In this document: piece after piece, positions 37,441 to 48,621 of the stretch
Position numbering within the stretch: position 1 is the first letter of the stretch
Layout of the letters: each line of letters opens with the position of its first letter
From: Ligustrum vulgare
Lineage: Eukaryota; Streptophyta; Magnoliopsida; Lamiales; Oleaceae
Length of the DNA: 64,000 nt
NCBI GenBank assembly: GCA_963555705.1
Contig: OY743171.1
Coordinates: 16,429,352 to 16,493,351 of the forward strand
Direction of reading: 5' to 3'
The notes under the pieces: generated by a model
Databases searched by the model: none
Seen by the model: the letters and a program-made list of their open reading frames with translations, nothing else
What the model was told of the DNA's origin: nothing
Position numbers and translations under genes: made by a program

Positions 37441-38393
37441 GTTGAGGGTAAGGCTAACTTAGCGTGAAACCACGAGGGGCAGAAGTTTGCAATGCTAAGG
37501 CCGCACAATTTTGCTTGAGATTTTAAAGCCCGTGACTTGTAGGTGTCAAACCATTCTCTGTTTGGAGACATGCGAAATGAACACACTGAATCCATAATCT
37601 AAGAATCCATGAGATGATCCAAACTGGCTGAAAGAGATAGTATATATATGTCACCGCTCTCTAAGTCTTCCTCCACTACATTCACAGACTTCGTTGAACC
37701 TTCTTTCCTATCATTATTCCCATTCTTCCACTATGGACATTCCTTCCTTATGTGCCCCTTTTGTTTGCACTTGTAGCTTTCAATGTCCTTCTTCTAGATT
37801 TAGATCGAGACTTATTGCCACCAGATCCATTTCGAGAACCATTTCTCCCAAGTTCATTACTATTCTCGACCACGAGCCCTTCACCATTATAACTCTAATC
37901 ACTGGCTTTCATTCTAGGATGAAAACCCAACAGGGCACCTATGATATCCTCCAATTCCAATATTTCTTTCCCTACATCAGAGTTGTCATCAATTTTTTAT
38001 AGGTAGCAGAAGATGATAGAGAATTTAGTAACATCAACCCCAAACTTCATCTTCGAACTTCACATCAATTCGCCTCAAATCAGTAACAATCTGATTGAAT
38101 AAGTTGATAAGTTGGCTCAGCTCCGAGTCTTCTGCAATCTTAAGACCATATTGTTTCTGATTATGATACAGTTTGTTCTTCAATGACTTGGACATGTATA
38201 AACTCTCCAATTTCATCAAGATTTCTACCAATGATTCCTCATTCATGACATGATATATCACATCAGCAGCTAGACAAAGCCTGATAGTTGCCACAACCAT
38301 TGTTTGAAGTTCCTTCCAATCTATGGCATCCATGCTTTCTGGCTTCTTTCTAAATAATGCCTTTACCACGCCTTGCTGCAACGAAAAATCTTT
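37440..38393 (-). pseudogene. Copia gag-protease remnant
   Basis: The minus frame 38381-38034 reads LQQGVVKALFRKKPESMDAI, LCLAADVIYHVMNEESL and LYMSKSLKNKLYHNQKQYGL: the gag of Tnt1-like Copia elements. Further on (about 37590-37540) IMDSVCSFRMSPNREWFDTY matches the protease start, whose usual active-site DSG is DSV and whose conserved His is Arg. Stops and shifts separate the two parts. No integrase or reverse transcriptase follows. 38400-38700 to the right has an LTR-like phrase, cctgcctacatccac. Confidence 0.72.
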
Positions 38394-39756
38394 TACCCTT
38401 CTCTTACTAACAAAGCTCTTATCCCAGTTGTTGTATTTTAGTGTGACAATTTAGATGAACGAGAGGAAACAAAATTGTGAAAGCAAACATACAAATTTTA
38501 CGTGATTCAGTAACCTGCCTACATCCACAAGAGAGGAACTGCTCTATTTTCACTATATGGAAACCTATAGGGTTACAATTTATTTATAATAAACCGTACC
38601 CCTATAAAGCTTGTTCATCAATGACTTGGACATTGCTCTACTCGCACTCTAATCTGCTGCGCTTTGACATCGGCTAGTTTCTAGCGTCCATATTTCCACT
38701 TGATATGAGCCATATATTACAACATGCCTCCTAAAAAAATCTTTAACCGTCGAAGACGATGCTTTTTAAAAGATTCTTTAACCATTGAAAATCAGATCAC
38801 AAATTGTTTGAATGTACTTCATGTACAATCTGATGGTCGAAAGTGATGATCAGCACCACGAAATCGTTTCCTAACCTCATAATATTAGAATTACTAATTT
38901 GACCTGAATGCTAATTCACACCACCTAACCATTTCTTAATCCAATACTTCCAGGATTGTAATATGGGCAACTCTTTAACCTGAATACTAACATGCTTAGC
39001 TCTAACCACTTAAGTCCTCATACAGAAAGAAAATGATAAATGCCAACTTGAAGCATAGATTGACTATACGTAAATCATAGATTTGATTTTTTTTTCTCAC
39101 TTATAAAGTTGCCACAAATCAATGACTGCATGAAGATCGATGATTTATCAAATGGTGATGACGAGTTCCTACAGATTGAACAAAATTATACAAATAAATA
39201 TGTTGGGAAAAGTCAATTTCCCACACATATCTCTAATACCAATTGTTGGGAAAAAAATATCAATTTCCCCAACCATACCACGCAGCATAACACAAATACA
39301 AAATAGTAGGACATAAAAAAAAATGAGAAATTTAACAAGGACGACAAGAGGAGAATAACACTTTTTATTAGATGATAGAAATTCACTAATAATAAATATT
39401 TTCTCTCATCTAACAACTTCTCCCAACTCACACGCCAGGATGAGCCTTGACAGCAAGACAAGATAATTTGAAAGGGATTAACAGAGCTAGAATGAACAAC
39501 ATATGCAATACCTCCACTCATAACGTTTTCTTTTAATTCATCACTTCATAATTTTTGCCTTCAACAACGAATTCACCACGTCAGTCAACTCTCAATTATT
39601 GCCCGTGTGCAACTTATCTTGAGAGCACTACACATGCAACCTGCACTCCGATAGTCTCATGCCGTTAGATTAACCAACAGGAGCGTCCATGGCCATTGGA
39701 TCATTGGCGCCCTATTTGTACCAAAGATGCATCCAGAAGGAATGGATTAATTCAGA
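38394..39756. other. LTR debris, no gene
   Basis: 38394-38720 resembles the LTR belonging to the gag remnant. At 39230-39241 ctctaataccaa resembles a damaged initiator-Met primer site complement, followed by an LTR-like start tgttgggaaaaaaatatc at 39244. The sequence then runs into the solo LTR at 39757. No ORF has a recognisable product. Confidence 0.4.
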
Positions 39757-42594
39757 TGTAACGTCCCGAATTCCGCGGAGCCCGGGACGCCACGTCGTCC
39801 TTTAAATCTGATTTTATTGCGGAAATACTTAAAAATTTCAAACATCATATTTATTATTTGGAACCTTTGAAACAACATTTTATTTTTTTTTTTGCGGAAG
39901 AAATGAATTTATAAAACATCACATCTATTATAAAAAAAAATGTAGCGGAACATAATTCTAACCAATTCATAAAAACCTTAAATCTGAAGTTTTAAATTAA
40001 AGTAACGATAAATAATTAAATTGATGACATTTATGAAGCTTGACTTAAAAAGAAAATTAACATTATTTCTGATTTTTCCACCGCTGTCATTTCATTCGCC
40101 ACCATCTCCAAAATCTGCGAAAATTGTTAAAATAATGGAATGAGTATTTCGAAAAATACTCAGTAGACTAATCATCAATAATTAATTTACAGAATAATTG
40201 AACACGTAATTATGCAATCATACAGTGACCTCATCATCATATTCTTGGGCTCTTGTATTTTCAAAATCAAGGTTGTTAAAATCATAGGGTGTGGGTAGTC
40301 TCGTCTCGTACACTTAAGGCACATAAGTTATGCATAACATCATCATTTCTCATCTTATCTCATAAGAGATATTCTTGTCTCATCTCATGCATCAAAGCAT
40401 GTAAATCACCTAATTTCACATAAAACATGCAATTATAATTTAAATAAATTAGTGGGGAGGAGTCTACCTCAAATCACGAGTTTGAAAGTTGAGCAAGAAA
40501 GTTCACGTTGTTCTTCTAAATGTCCAAGCGCCTCGTCTAGCCAATATATAAAATAAATCTTAAAGTTGAATTTGAAATTCAAATGTTTTGAAACGAAAGA
40601 GTTTTAAAAGAAGAAATAAAAGCTTTAGAAATTAATTTAGAAATCAAACGTAGTCGGAATTTGAAAAGAGTTGAGATCAAAATAAATTATTTTGAAAAAC
40701 TATTAGGCTAACTCATATATTTTAAATATATTGGGGACTAATTATTTTAATTTTCGAAATAGTTGGGACTAAGATAAATTATTTGCAAAGCTTAAGAGCT
40801 GAATAAAATATTACAAAAAAATTAAAGGATCGAAATAATACTTTTAAAAACTAAAGGGGCTAAATTAAAATATTTTAAAACTTGAGACTGAATTAAAAGA
40901 CTTTGAAAACATGAGGGCTAATTAATAAAAACTCTTTTAAAATAAGGGCTGAAACAAATTATTTGAAATTAAGGGCTTTAATAAGGATTTAAAAATCAGG
41001 GGACTGAATTACAACATTTCAAATTAAGCAGGGACTGATGGATTCGATTTTCAAACTTTGGGATTGAAATTTATCCTTTTAAACTCCTTTAGGGACTGAA
41101 CTCAATATTTTTCAAACTTTGGGCTAAAAAGTAAATTTCAAAATAAAGTATACAATTATATATCCTCTCATCCCTCTCCATTATTCCCATCGGCTGAGAG
41201 AGTGAGGGAGGCGACGAAGGCGCTGCCCGACTGATTTCCACCGGCGGTCCTGCCGGCGATGGCACCGACGGCGTGAGGCAGCTGGGAGGGGTAGTTTGTA
41301 TGTGTGGGGATGTAGTTTAGGCGGATTTGGGTGCGAAGAACGAAGGCAAATCGAGGCTCATTTTTGGACTTGTGGACCTGCGATTCTCCGAAGAAGAAAC
41401 GGCCGGTGGTTAAGGTAAGTAATGGGTTTGGTTATTTCTTGATTTTAGGTTTGATTTTTGGATGGAGATTGGGACTAGGCAGTGGTATTGCGGGTGGCGT
41501 GTGGTGGTCCATTGGCGGTGGTTATGGGCAGTGGCTTGGTGATGTTGGTGGTGCTTGGTTTTGGATGTCACAACTTGAAGAGGTGGCTCGAGGTTCGAGT
41601 TTGGTGATTTCTAAAAGTGGGCAGTACGAGGCGATTGTTGGTGGCAGTTCTTGGTGGTTTTTTTTTTTTGAAATCTGAATTGTGCATCAGTGTTATGGGT
41701 TTGAGGTGCGAAGATTGGTTAGCTTCCGGCAATGGTGATGACAACAGTTTGGTTGTGAAAGTTAAATTGCAGATTGGAGCTGCAATCTGTTGATTAAGGT
41801 TGATGGAGGTTAGAAATTGGTTTGTGGTGAATTGTGGCTCGATTGGGAGTGTGGATATGGGTTATGAAATTGGAATTCAGCTGGGTAGTAGGTGGTGGAG
41901 GCAGTAATCTGGTAATGTTAAGGTTAAGATGATGAAACCAAATTTGATCAGTTTGAGGGGGAAAGAATTTTTACCAGTGAAGTGTTCTGTGTCGTGAAAG
42001 TGAGGTGATGGAGAAATTATATCATTTTGGTTGTGTCAATTTTTGGTGAATTGTGGCATATTGCAAGGGATTGAGGTTGATTTGGTGGCTGTAAATATGG
42101 GATTCAAGGTATCTGCAAGAAGGCAATGGTTGATTGAGGGGAAGAAATAAACATGTGGATGGAATTTTGGCTGTTAACTCTGTGTCGTGAGTTGAGGAAA
42201 TGATGGATTTTTGGAACAGAGAATTTTGTTGTGAATGGAAAGAAGAAACGTGGGGTCTGTTATGTGAAGGATTTGGGAGAATTTAGCTGCTGAATTATAT
42301 GTTGGTTATTGAATCAAACTTTGGTAGGTGATGGCAGATTTTGGCTTAGACCAGAATTGTGGCATTTGTAAAGGAGTTGAAGTTGATTGAGGGATTTAAA
42401 ACATTTTGGACTTAAATAATTTGAATCCAAATAAATTGAAAATTGGACTAAAAAAATAAATAATGATTTAATTTCACTTAAAATGGTTAGACACACGCGA
42501 GTTTTAAAAATAAATGGACAAAATCGTAGCGACACGATTTTAAAGATAAATAATATTTATTCAAAATCAATCATGAAAATTCTCGGTCGCTACA
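39757..42594 (-). mobile_element. giant solo LTR, 2838 bp
   Basis: Starts tgtaacgtcccgaattccg and ends ctcggtcgctaca, with a perfect 5-bp TSD tcaga (39752-39756, 42595-42599). No internal domain. Its relative at 2159-5498 has a primer site on its left, which implies minus orientation for both. It contains the shared 30-bp minisatellite, then a GC-rich stretch (about 41190-41420) and T/G-rich sequence with short open frames that do not look like conserved proteins. Confidence 0.87.
40690..41130. repeat. short tandem repeat of about 30 bp in the solo LTR
   Basis: Around ten units of the kind gggactgaattaaaa-ttttgaaaac with varied spacing. Shared with 3465-3720. Confidence 0.65.
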
Positions 42595-42599
42595 TCAGA

Positions 42600-44048
42600 T
42601 ATTTTTCTCTCATTTTCGTCTCCTCTGGAAGGTGATTCCTCCTCTCTCTCTGAAAACTCTCTAATCTTAGAAGAATCGCTTTGTGATCCTTTCTTCTACT
42701 TTGTAATCTTTATGTGGTTTTGTATTAAGAGAGTATTGTATGGTTGCATAATCGTTTTTGAGAGATTTGTTCTTTACGCAGTTTGTCTGCAAACTCAGTT
42801 TTGAGTAATTCTATATTCTTTGTGATTTTATGTAAATATTTTACAGCGAGTTCTGTAAATCTTTGTGATATTGAACAATACTTTGTGGTTGACGATTTTT
42901 TGGGTTCATATATTCTTTTAAACTAATATTTGAACAATTTTTCAACAGAAACTCCTTATCATCTATAAGCCAACGGCCATTCTGATGGGCTAGCTTGAAG
43001 CAGGTAATAACATTAGGGGCGGTGCGACGAAGGAACACAAAGAGCTCTAGTGAGTCAAAAGGGCTATTTTGTATGAAGCAGAAGATGGTGAAGCAGGATA
43101 TGGGCTGATATGTATAATAGGGAAACAAAGGTTGACATTGCACATGGAGGTTGTCTTTTGGGGGTTTGTTTGGAGGAGCTGAGAGGACGAAGTATGGGGT
43201 GTCTATAGGTGTGTAGGGTGAAGATTGGTCGAGTGGTGGCGATTCTGATGACAGAGCACTGTATGTACAAAATGAATCAGATTAAGAAGACTATCCACAG
43301 ACAGCAAATTAAATGGAAAAACCAGATCAAGTGTAAAACAAAGGAAAGAAATATTGAATAGTAGAGAGAAATTCTTTTGCCAATGACGGGCACAGATATT
43401 GTGCTCGTAGCAGGCAACGGAAACAAATTTTTGAATAGTAAATGACTATTCTCTTTTTATTTAAATGAAAACAATATAACTCCTACAACCCTATTTAAAA
43501 AAAAAAAAAAAAAAAAACTTGTTATGTCACATTGTAAACACGCGTAAATTAAACTACGATAAGTACACAACTATTTCAGGAGTATAACCTTAATCTAATT
43601 AAAATTATAAAATAAAAAAATGAAAACGAGAAGAAAAAGTACACCTTATGATGCACCGACAACGATCTTTTAAAAAAGTCCTTTCACAACACGTCATCGA
43701 CACATTAATTATTTTTTTAAAAGTATTCATTTATATGGTATCACTTTAATTTTGCACTTATTATTAATTTTTCTTGAAATTTTTTAAATATGAGTATCTA
43801 TTTATTATTTAAATAATTAATTTGAAAAAATATATATAATATTTCTAATAAATATAGAAAAATTATCACGTTAGAGCATACTATGAATGTCGATGATCGA
43901 TACGGCATGATACGCTACCCTAGTGAAGCATCCGTGCAACACGGAGTTCACCACAATCATGAGCCTTCCCAATACTATTCTTCTCATCATTTCCCTTAAT
44001 TTGCTCTCTCCCCAAGCCCACCAAATTCTCATTCTTTCTGGATGCTTA
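42600..44048. other. mixed non-coding sequence, possible LTR and gene debris
   Basis: 42600-42950 has the look of an LTR leader (ctcctctctctctgaaaac, and ending tttttcaaca). A minus open stretch at 43260-42960 (APPNKPPKDNLHVQCQPLF ... RWLIDDKEFLLK) is gene-like but unrecognised. A run of 21 A lies at 43497-43517. 43923-44048 is open in both directions up to the Harbinger end. Confidence 0.35.
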
Positions 44049-45077
44049 GACCATCTCCAAAGTCGAGCATTCACACCATTTAAACCAAAATGGTGTGAAA
44101 ATGAAAACGGTGCTCCAAACGGTAACCTGCCAAATTTGGCAACATCAACACCATTTTTGTGTTTGTGCTATATCTACAAATTTACATCCTCTTATTTAAA
44201 TAAATAAATAAATTGTCGTTGAATTATTTACAAGAATGCCATTCAACATTTATTATGTTTTTAATTTTTTAAATTTCGTTTTTTGCATTTATTTTTTTAA
44301 CCCAAAATAAGAAGAGGGATTATGAAATTATTTTTTTATCTATAAATCTAAGCCTCTCCCACGTTGACATATCAAATATTAAGTTAATTATGCATAAAAA
44401 ATTCACGAAATTGGTACCAATGAAGAGTCGAACACTAAAATTAAAAGTAGACTACAAACTAATCCAAATCGGGATGAATAGGGCACTAGGTGCACAACAC
44501 AAAAATTACTGTGATTGAACAATGATGACTAATTAGATAATAAAACATGGTAGAGGCAAATGCACTTATTCCTTGAGACACGAGGACGACACACACAAAG
44601 TTAGTGACAAGAAGACATTCCCTAGTAACATCTTCATGGCCTAGTAGTTGGGAAAATCAAGTAAGGACCCCTCCAGTCCACGGATATGCTCGTCGAATGG
44701 AATTGGTTGACTGGTTCTCGTTCTGGCTCTGGGATTTCTGCTTTCTTTCTCATAATGTTCTCGAAGAAAAAACTTGCATCTCACCAGGTTTGTAATTAAA
44801 TTAGGATCCTGCATCATGAGCATGTTCTCGACATATACTTCATTTGCGATGGCATTTCTGAAGTTGCTCTCGTTTTGTTGCTTGAGTAGATGGTATATAT
44901 CCACCAAGGGAAACTCTTGTACAAAATAAATCATAAACCATGGGCCCCTAGAAAAAATATACTTCACCATGAGACAGAAAAACTGTAGAAAAGATGTAAA
45001 ACAAGCATTTGGAGTTTTGCAATATAGGTTTGCAATAGGGGTGGGAACGGTAAGGTTTTGGAATAAATGAGTCCTAC

Positions 45078-45905
45078 TGATGTGATCCGGACCCTCGACA
45101 ATCGGAGTCATAGCAGGCTTGACGGGAAAATTTAAATATTCAAGCCAAAACAAGAATTCAGCAGGTTCGACGAGCTTTGAAGATCAAACCGTGTCGAAAA
45201 GAACCGAAAATCACGGTCGTGGATGGATTGGTCACGACCGTAACTTTGGAAGCTCACGGCCGTAACGTTTGAAGGCTCACGGCCGTAACCTGATCTCTGT
45301 CCAATTCATAAACCGGAAAAAAGGACTTACGGCCGTAACAAAAATATTCACGGCCGTAACATATTTCAATTTCATTTTTTACGGCCGTAAATGAATACCC
45401 TCACGGCCGTAAGACTGCTTCTGGAACGTGCGCCGTTTATGGAATTTAAGGATTTTCATTATTTTATTTCCTTATCAGTTTTTAGCTATTTTAGGTTAGT
45501 TAGAATTCTATTTTGAGTAGATTAGCAACTAGGGTTTTATTTTGCTTATTTATACGCTTTTTCCATTCATTGTAAAAAAGACTTTGATGATTAAATAAAA
45601 CAGAGATTGAATGTTTTTCAATTTTTTAATGTGTGGATTCACATTACAAAACCAAACTTATCAAGATTGATTATCTTGTGGCGTTAATCCCAAATTTATC
45701 AAATATTCGCGAGAATATTTGTGGCGTTCAAATCGGAGACTTATCAAGGAGATTGGGCAAATCCTTGTGGTGTTTCGAAAGTCATGGTTCTTTATTCCGC
45801 ATCGTCGAGCCATCGCGTCGTGAATATCGGGTCATGATTCATCTGTCCAACCACAACCTGAGTTTGGAACTTTCCGGCGTTTCTTCCGCGCTTCGAACCT
45901 TATCA
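45078..45905 (+). repeat. LTR 1 of the array
   Basis: 828 bp. It differs from LTR 2 and LTR 3 at shared positions, for example it has tcacggtcgtgg where both others have tcactgccgtgg. It ends cgaaccttatca, as LTR 2 does. Confidence 0.9.
45230..45412. repeat. palindrome array (acggccgt) in LTR 1
   Basis: Six perfect copies of the 8-base palindrome acggccgt, usually inside tcacggccgtaac or ttacggccgta, plus one diverged copy, spaced about 20-25 bases. Equivalent arrays lie at about 47498-47681 and 49771-49954. They lie in the first part of each LTR, where promoter and enhancer elements of LTRs normally sit. Confidence 0.9.
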
Positions 45906-45907
45906 TT

Positions 45908-45919
45908 TGGTATCAGAGC
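45908..45919 (+). other. primer-binding site, body 1 (initiator tRNA-Met)
   Basis: tggtatcagagc, two bases after LTR 1. A second identical site follows LTR 2 at 48177-48188. Confidence 0.9.
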
Positions 45920-46349
45920 TGGACTCTGAATTCAGGTTTTTCTATCCAGTTTGATTTTTATGTCTATCATCGAGTCCCATAAAAATCATCCATATCTTGT
46001 TGTTGAGTCTTTCTTTTCTTGATTTTTTTGTTCTTCGTGCCAGTAAATTTTTTCTTTGTTTGATCCATATAAAAATCCAACAAAATTCAAAAGTGTTTGT
46101 TTTGCTTAATTCTTATCCGAATTAAGTTCCGTTTGTTTTGTCGTGTTCGTTGTCGAATTTTCGGATTTATAAAAAAAATAAATAAATAAAAAAATATATA
46201 TATATTTTTTTTTTATTATTTTATTTATTCCGAAAATTCATCCTAAAATTCGAAAAAAAAAGAGTCCATTCAAGAACCACTTTCTTGAATTTCTTGATCC
46301 TTTGTTTTCATTATTCTTTTTCTGTGTCCTTCCACAAAAAAAATTCACA

Positions 46350-47240
46350 ATGTCCAATTCCCATGAAAACGCCAAAAATCGTGTGTTGAGATTCTTACAT
46401 GATGTTGAGAAGAGGTTGGATAAACGAGAGAAGGAGATAGCTAAATTGCAAAAGGAGCGATCTCAATCGAGTTCTAGAGCTAGGAGGGAATATCGGCGTG
46501 ATCATAAACCTAGGGATGGAATCGGGGTTAAGAGGGGAGAAGAAATTGATACAAAAGCAATTTTGAAAATTCGAAAAGAAATATATGAGGAAAAATTGAG
46601 GTGTGAACGGGAGGCAGAAAGAAAATATTTGGCTAAATTGCGAAAGAAGGAGGAGAAACGAAAAGCGGTGATTAAATGGCTAGAGGAGAGTGAAATACAT
46701 GTTATAGTTGAGCCTCGGGATATGAATGTTGAAAAGAAGGAGGGAGGCTTGAAACATGAATTAGAAGTAGTTGAAGAGGCCCCGAATTTTGTGGTAAGTG
46801 ATGAAAAGGTGGAGTTACGTGATCAAACTCCAAAATTTGATGAGGAATTAGAAGTTGGGGTAGAAGTTCAAATTTTGAGCTTTGAATTGGAAGATCCACA
46901 TTTTGGTAGTGATGAGATAGTACATGAACGTGGTGATTCAAATGTGGAGGTCGGAGATGTGGTTGAGTTTGAAGATAAAAAAATTGAACAAAAATTGCAA
47001 AGGAGGAAAGAGGCGAAGAGAAGAGCCTCGTGGTGCAAGAAGTGGAGTTGGTGGTGGTTTGTCATGAATACAAGGATCCGTACCTTGTACCTCATGAAGC
47101 TAACATGTCCCTCCCCATTTTGTTTAAATCCTTTTTGCAGGTTAATTATGTTTGGAAGCTTCAACCACACCGCAAATGGCAAAGGGAGTTCAAGTTCCAT
47201 CTCTTCCGTGTTTGCAAATCAAAGGATTCCAATTTATTGA
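46350..47240 (+). pseudogene. Lys/Glu-rich ORF of body 1, frameshifted
   Basis: Starts MSNSHENAKNRVLRFLHDVE in a good context (ttcacaatgtcc). It is collinear with the intact copy at 48622-49626 until about 46993, where body 1 has one fewer A in an A run and leaves the frame. The remaining codons continue open in another frame to 47353. The shift replaces the last third of the protein. The 48-base extension upstream to 46302 is open but lacks support as a start. Confidence 0.7.
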
Positions 47241-47331
47241 ATTCATGGCATGGAAGCAGAAATTTTCCGTTTGATCCAGGAGGTGAAGTGGAACACCAGA
47301 AACAAAGCTATGATTCGGGACGAATCATCCT

Positions 47332-47345
47332 AAAGAAGGAGGGTA
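47332..47345 (+). other. polypurine tract before LTR 2
   Basis: aaagaaggagggta abuts LTR 2. The same tract precedes LTR 3 at 49605-49618. Confidence 0.75.
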
Positions 47346-48174
47346 TGATGTGATCCGGACCCTCGACAATCGGAGTCATAGCAGGCTTGACGGGAAAATT
47401 TAAATATTCAAGCCAAAACAAGAATTCAGCAGGTTCGACGAGCTTTGAAGATCAAACCGTGTCGAAAAGAACCGAAAATCACTGCCGTGGATGGATTGGT
47501 CACGACCGTAACTTTGGAAGCTCACGGTCGTAACGTTTGAAGGCTCACGGCCGTAACCTGCTCTCTGTCCAATTCATAAACCGGAAAAAAATGACTTACG
47601 GCCGTAACAAAAATATTCACGGCCGTAACATATTTCAATTTCATTTTTTACGGCCGTAAATGAATACCCTCACGGCAGTAAGACTGCTTCTGGAACGTGC
47701 GCCGTTTATGGAATTTAAGGATTTTCATTATTTTATTTCCTTATCAGTTTTTAGCTATTTTAGGTTAGTTAGAATTCTATTTTGAGTAGATTAGCGACTA
47801 GGGTTTTATTTTGCTTATTTATACGTTTTTTTCATTCATTGTAAAAAAGACTTTGATGATTAAATAAAACAGAGATTGAATGTTTTTCAATTGTTTAATG
47901 TGTGGATTCACATTACAAAACCAAACTTATCAAGATTGATTATCTTGTGGCGGTAATCCCGAATTTATCAAATATTCGCGAGAATATTTGTAGTGTTCAA
48001 ATCAGAGACTTATCAAGGAGATTGGGCAAATCCTTGTGGTGTTTCGAAAGTCGTGGTTCTTTATTCCGCATCGTCGAGCCATCGCGTCGTGAATATCGGG
48101 TCATGATTCATCTGTCCAACCACAACCTGAGTTTGGAACTTTCCGGCGTTTCTTCCGCTCTTCGAACCTTATCA
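47346..48174 (+). repeat. LTR 2 (middle) of the array
   Basis: 829 bp. Most diagnostic bases match LTR 3, but the final cgaaccttatca matches LTR 1, as expected for a crossover product. It is both the 3' LTR of body 1 and the 5' LTR of body 2. Confidence 0.9.
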
Positions 48175-48621
48175 TTTGGTATCAGAGCTGGACTCTGAAT
48201 TCAGGTTTTTATATCCAGTTTGATTTTTATGTCTATCATCGAGTCCCATAAAAATCATCCATATCTTGTTGTTGAGTCTTTCTTTACTTGATTTTCTTGT
48301 TCTTCGTGCTAGTAAATTTTTTCTTTGTTTGATCCATATAAAAATCCAACAAAATTCAAAAGTGTTTGTTTTGCTTAATTCTTATCCGAATTAAGTTCCG
48401 TTTGTTTTGTCGTGTTCGTTGTCGAATTTTCGGATTTATAAAAAAAATAAAATAAAATAAAAAATAAAAAATATATATATTTTTTTATTATTTTATTTAT
48501 TCCGAAAATTCATCCTAAAATTCGAAAAAAAAAGAGTCCATTCAAGAACCACTTTCTTGAATTTCTTGATCCTTTGTTTTCATTATTCTTTTTCTGTGTC
48601 CTTCCACAAAAAAAATTCACA

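Noticed and set aside
41331..41678. 115-codon Gly/Trp-rich ORF
   Set aside because: It sits in the solo LTR, is rich in G/T runs, and has no counterpart in the related LTR. It is probably incidental.
43497..43517. Poly-A run as the tail of a LINE, SINE or processed pseudogene
   Set aside because: No reverse-transcriptase remnant, tRNA-like promoter boxes or flanking target duplication could be seen next to it.
46702..47200. Minus-strand ORFs of 79-110 codons opposite the Lys/Glu-rich ORF
   Set aside because: Shadow frames of a repetitive, purine-rich coding strand. They have His/Leu-rich composition and no start context.
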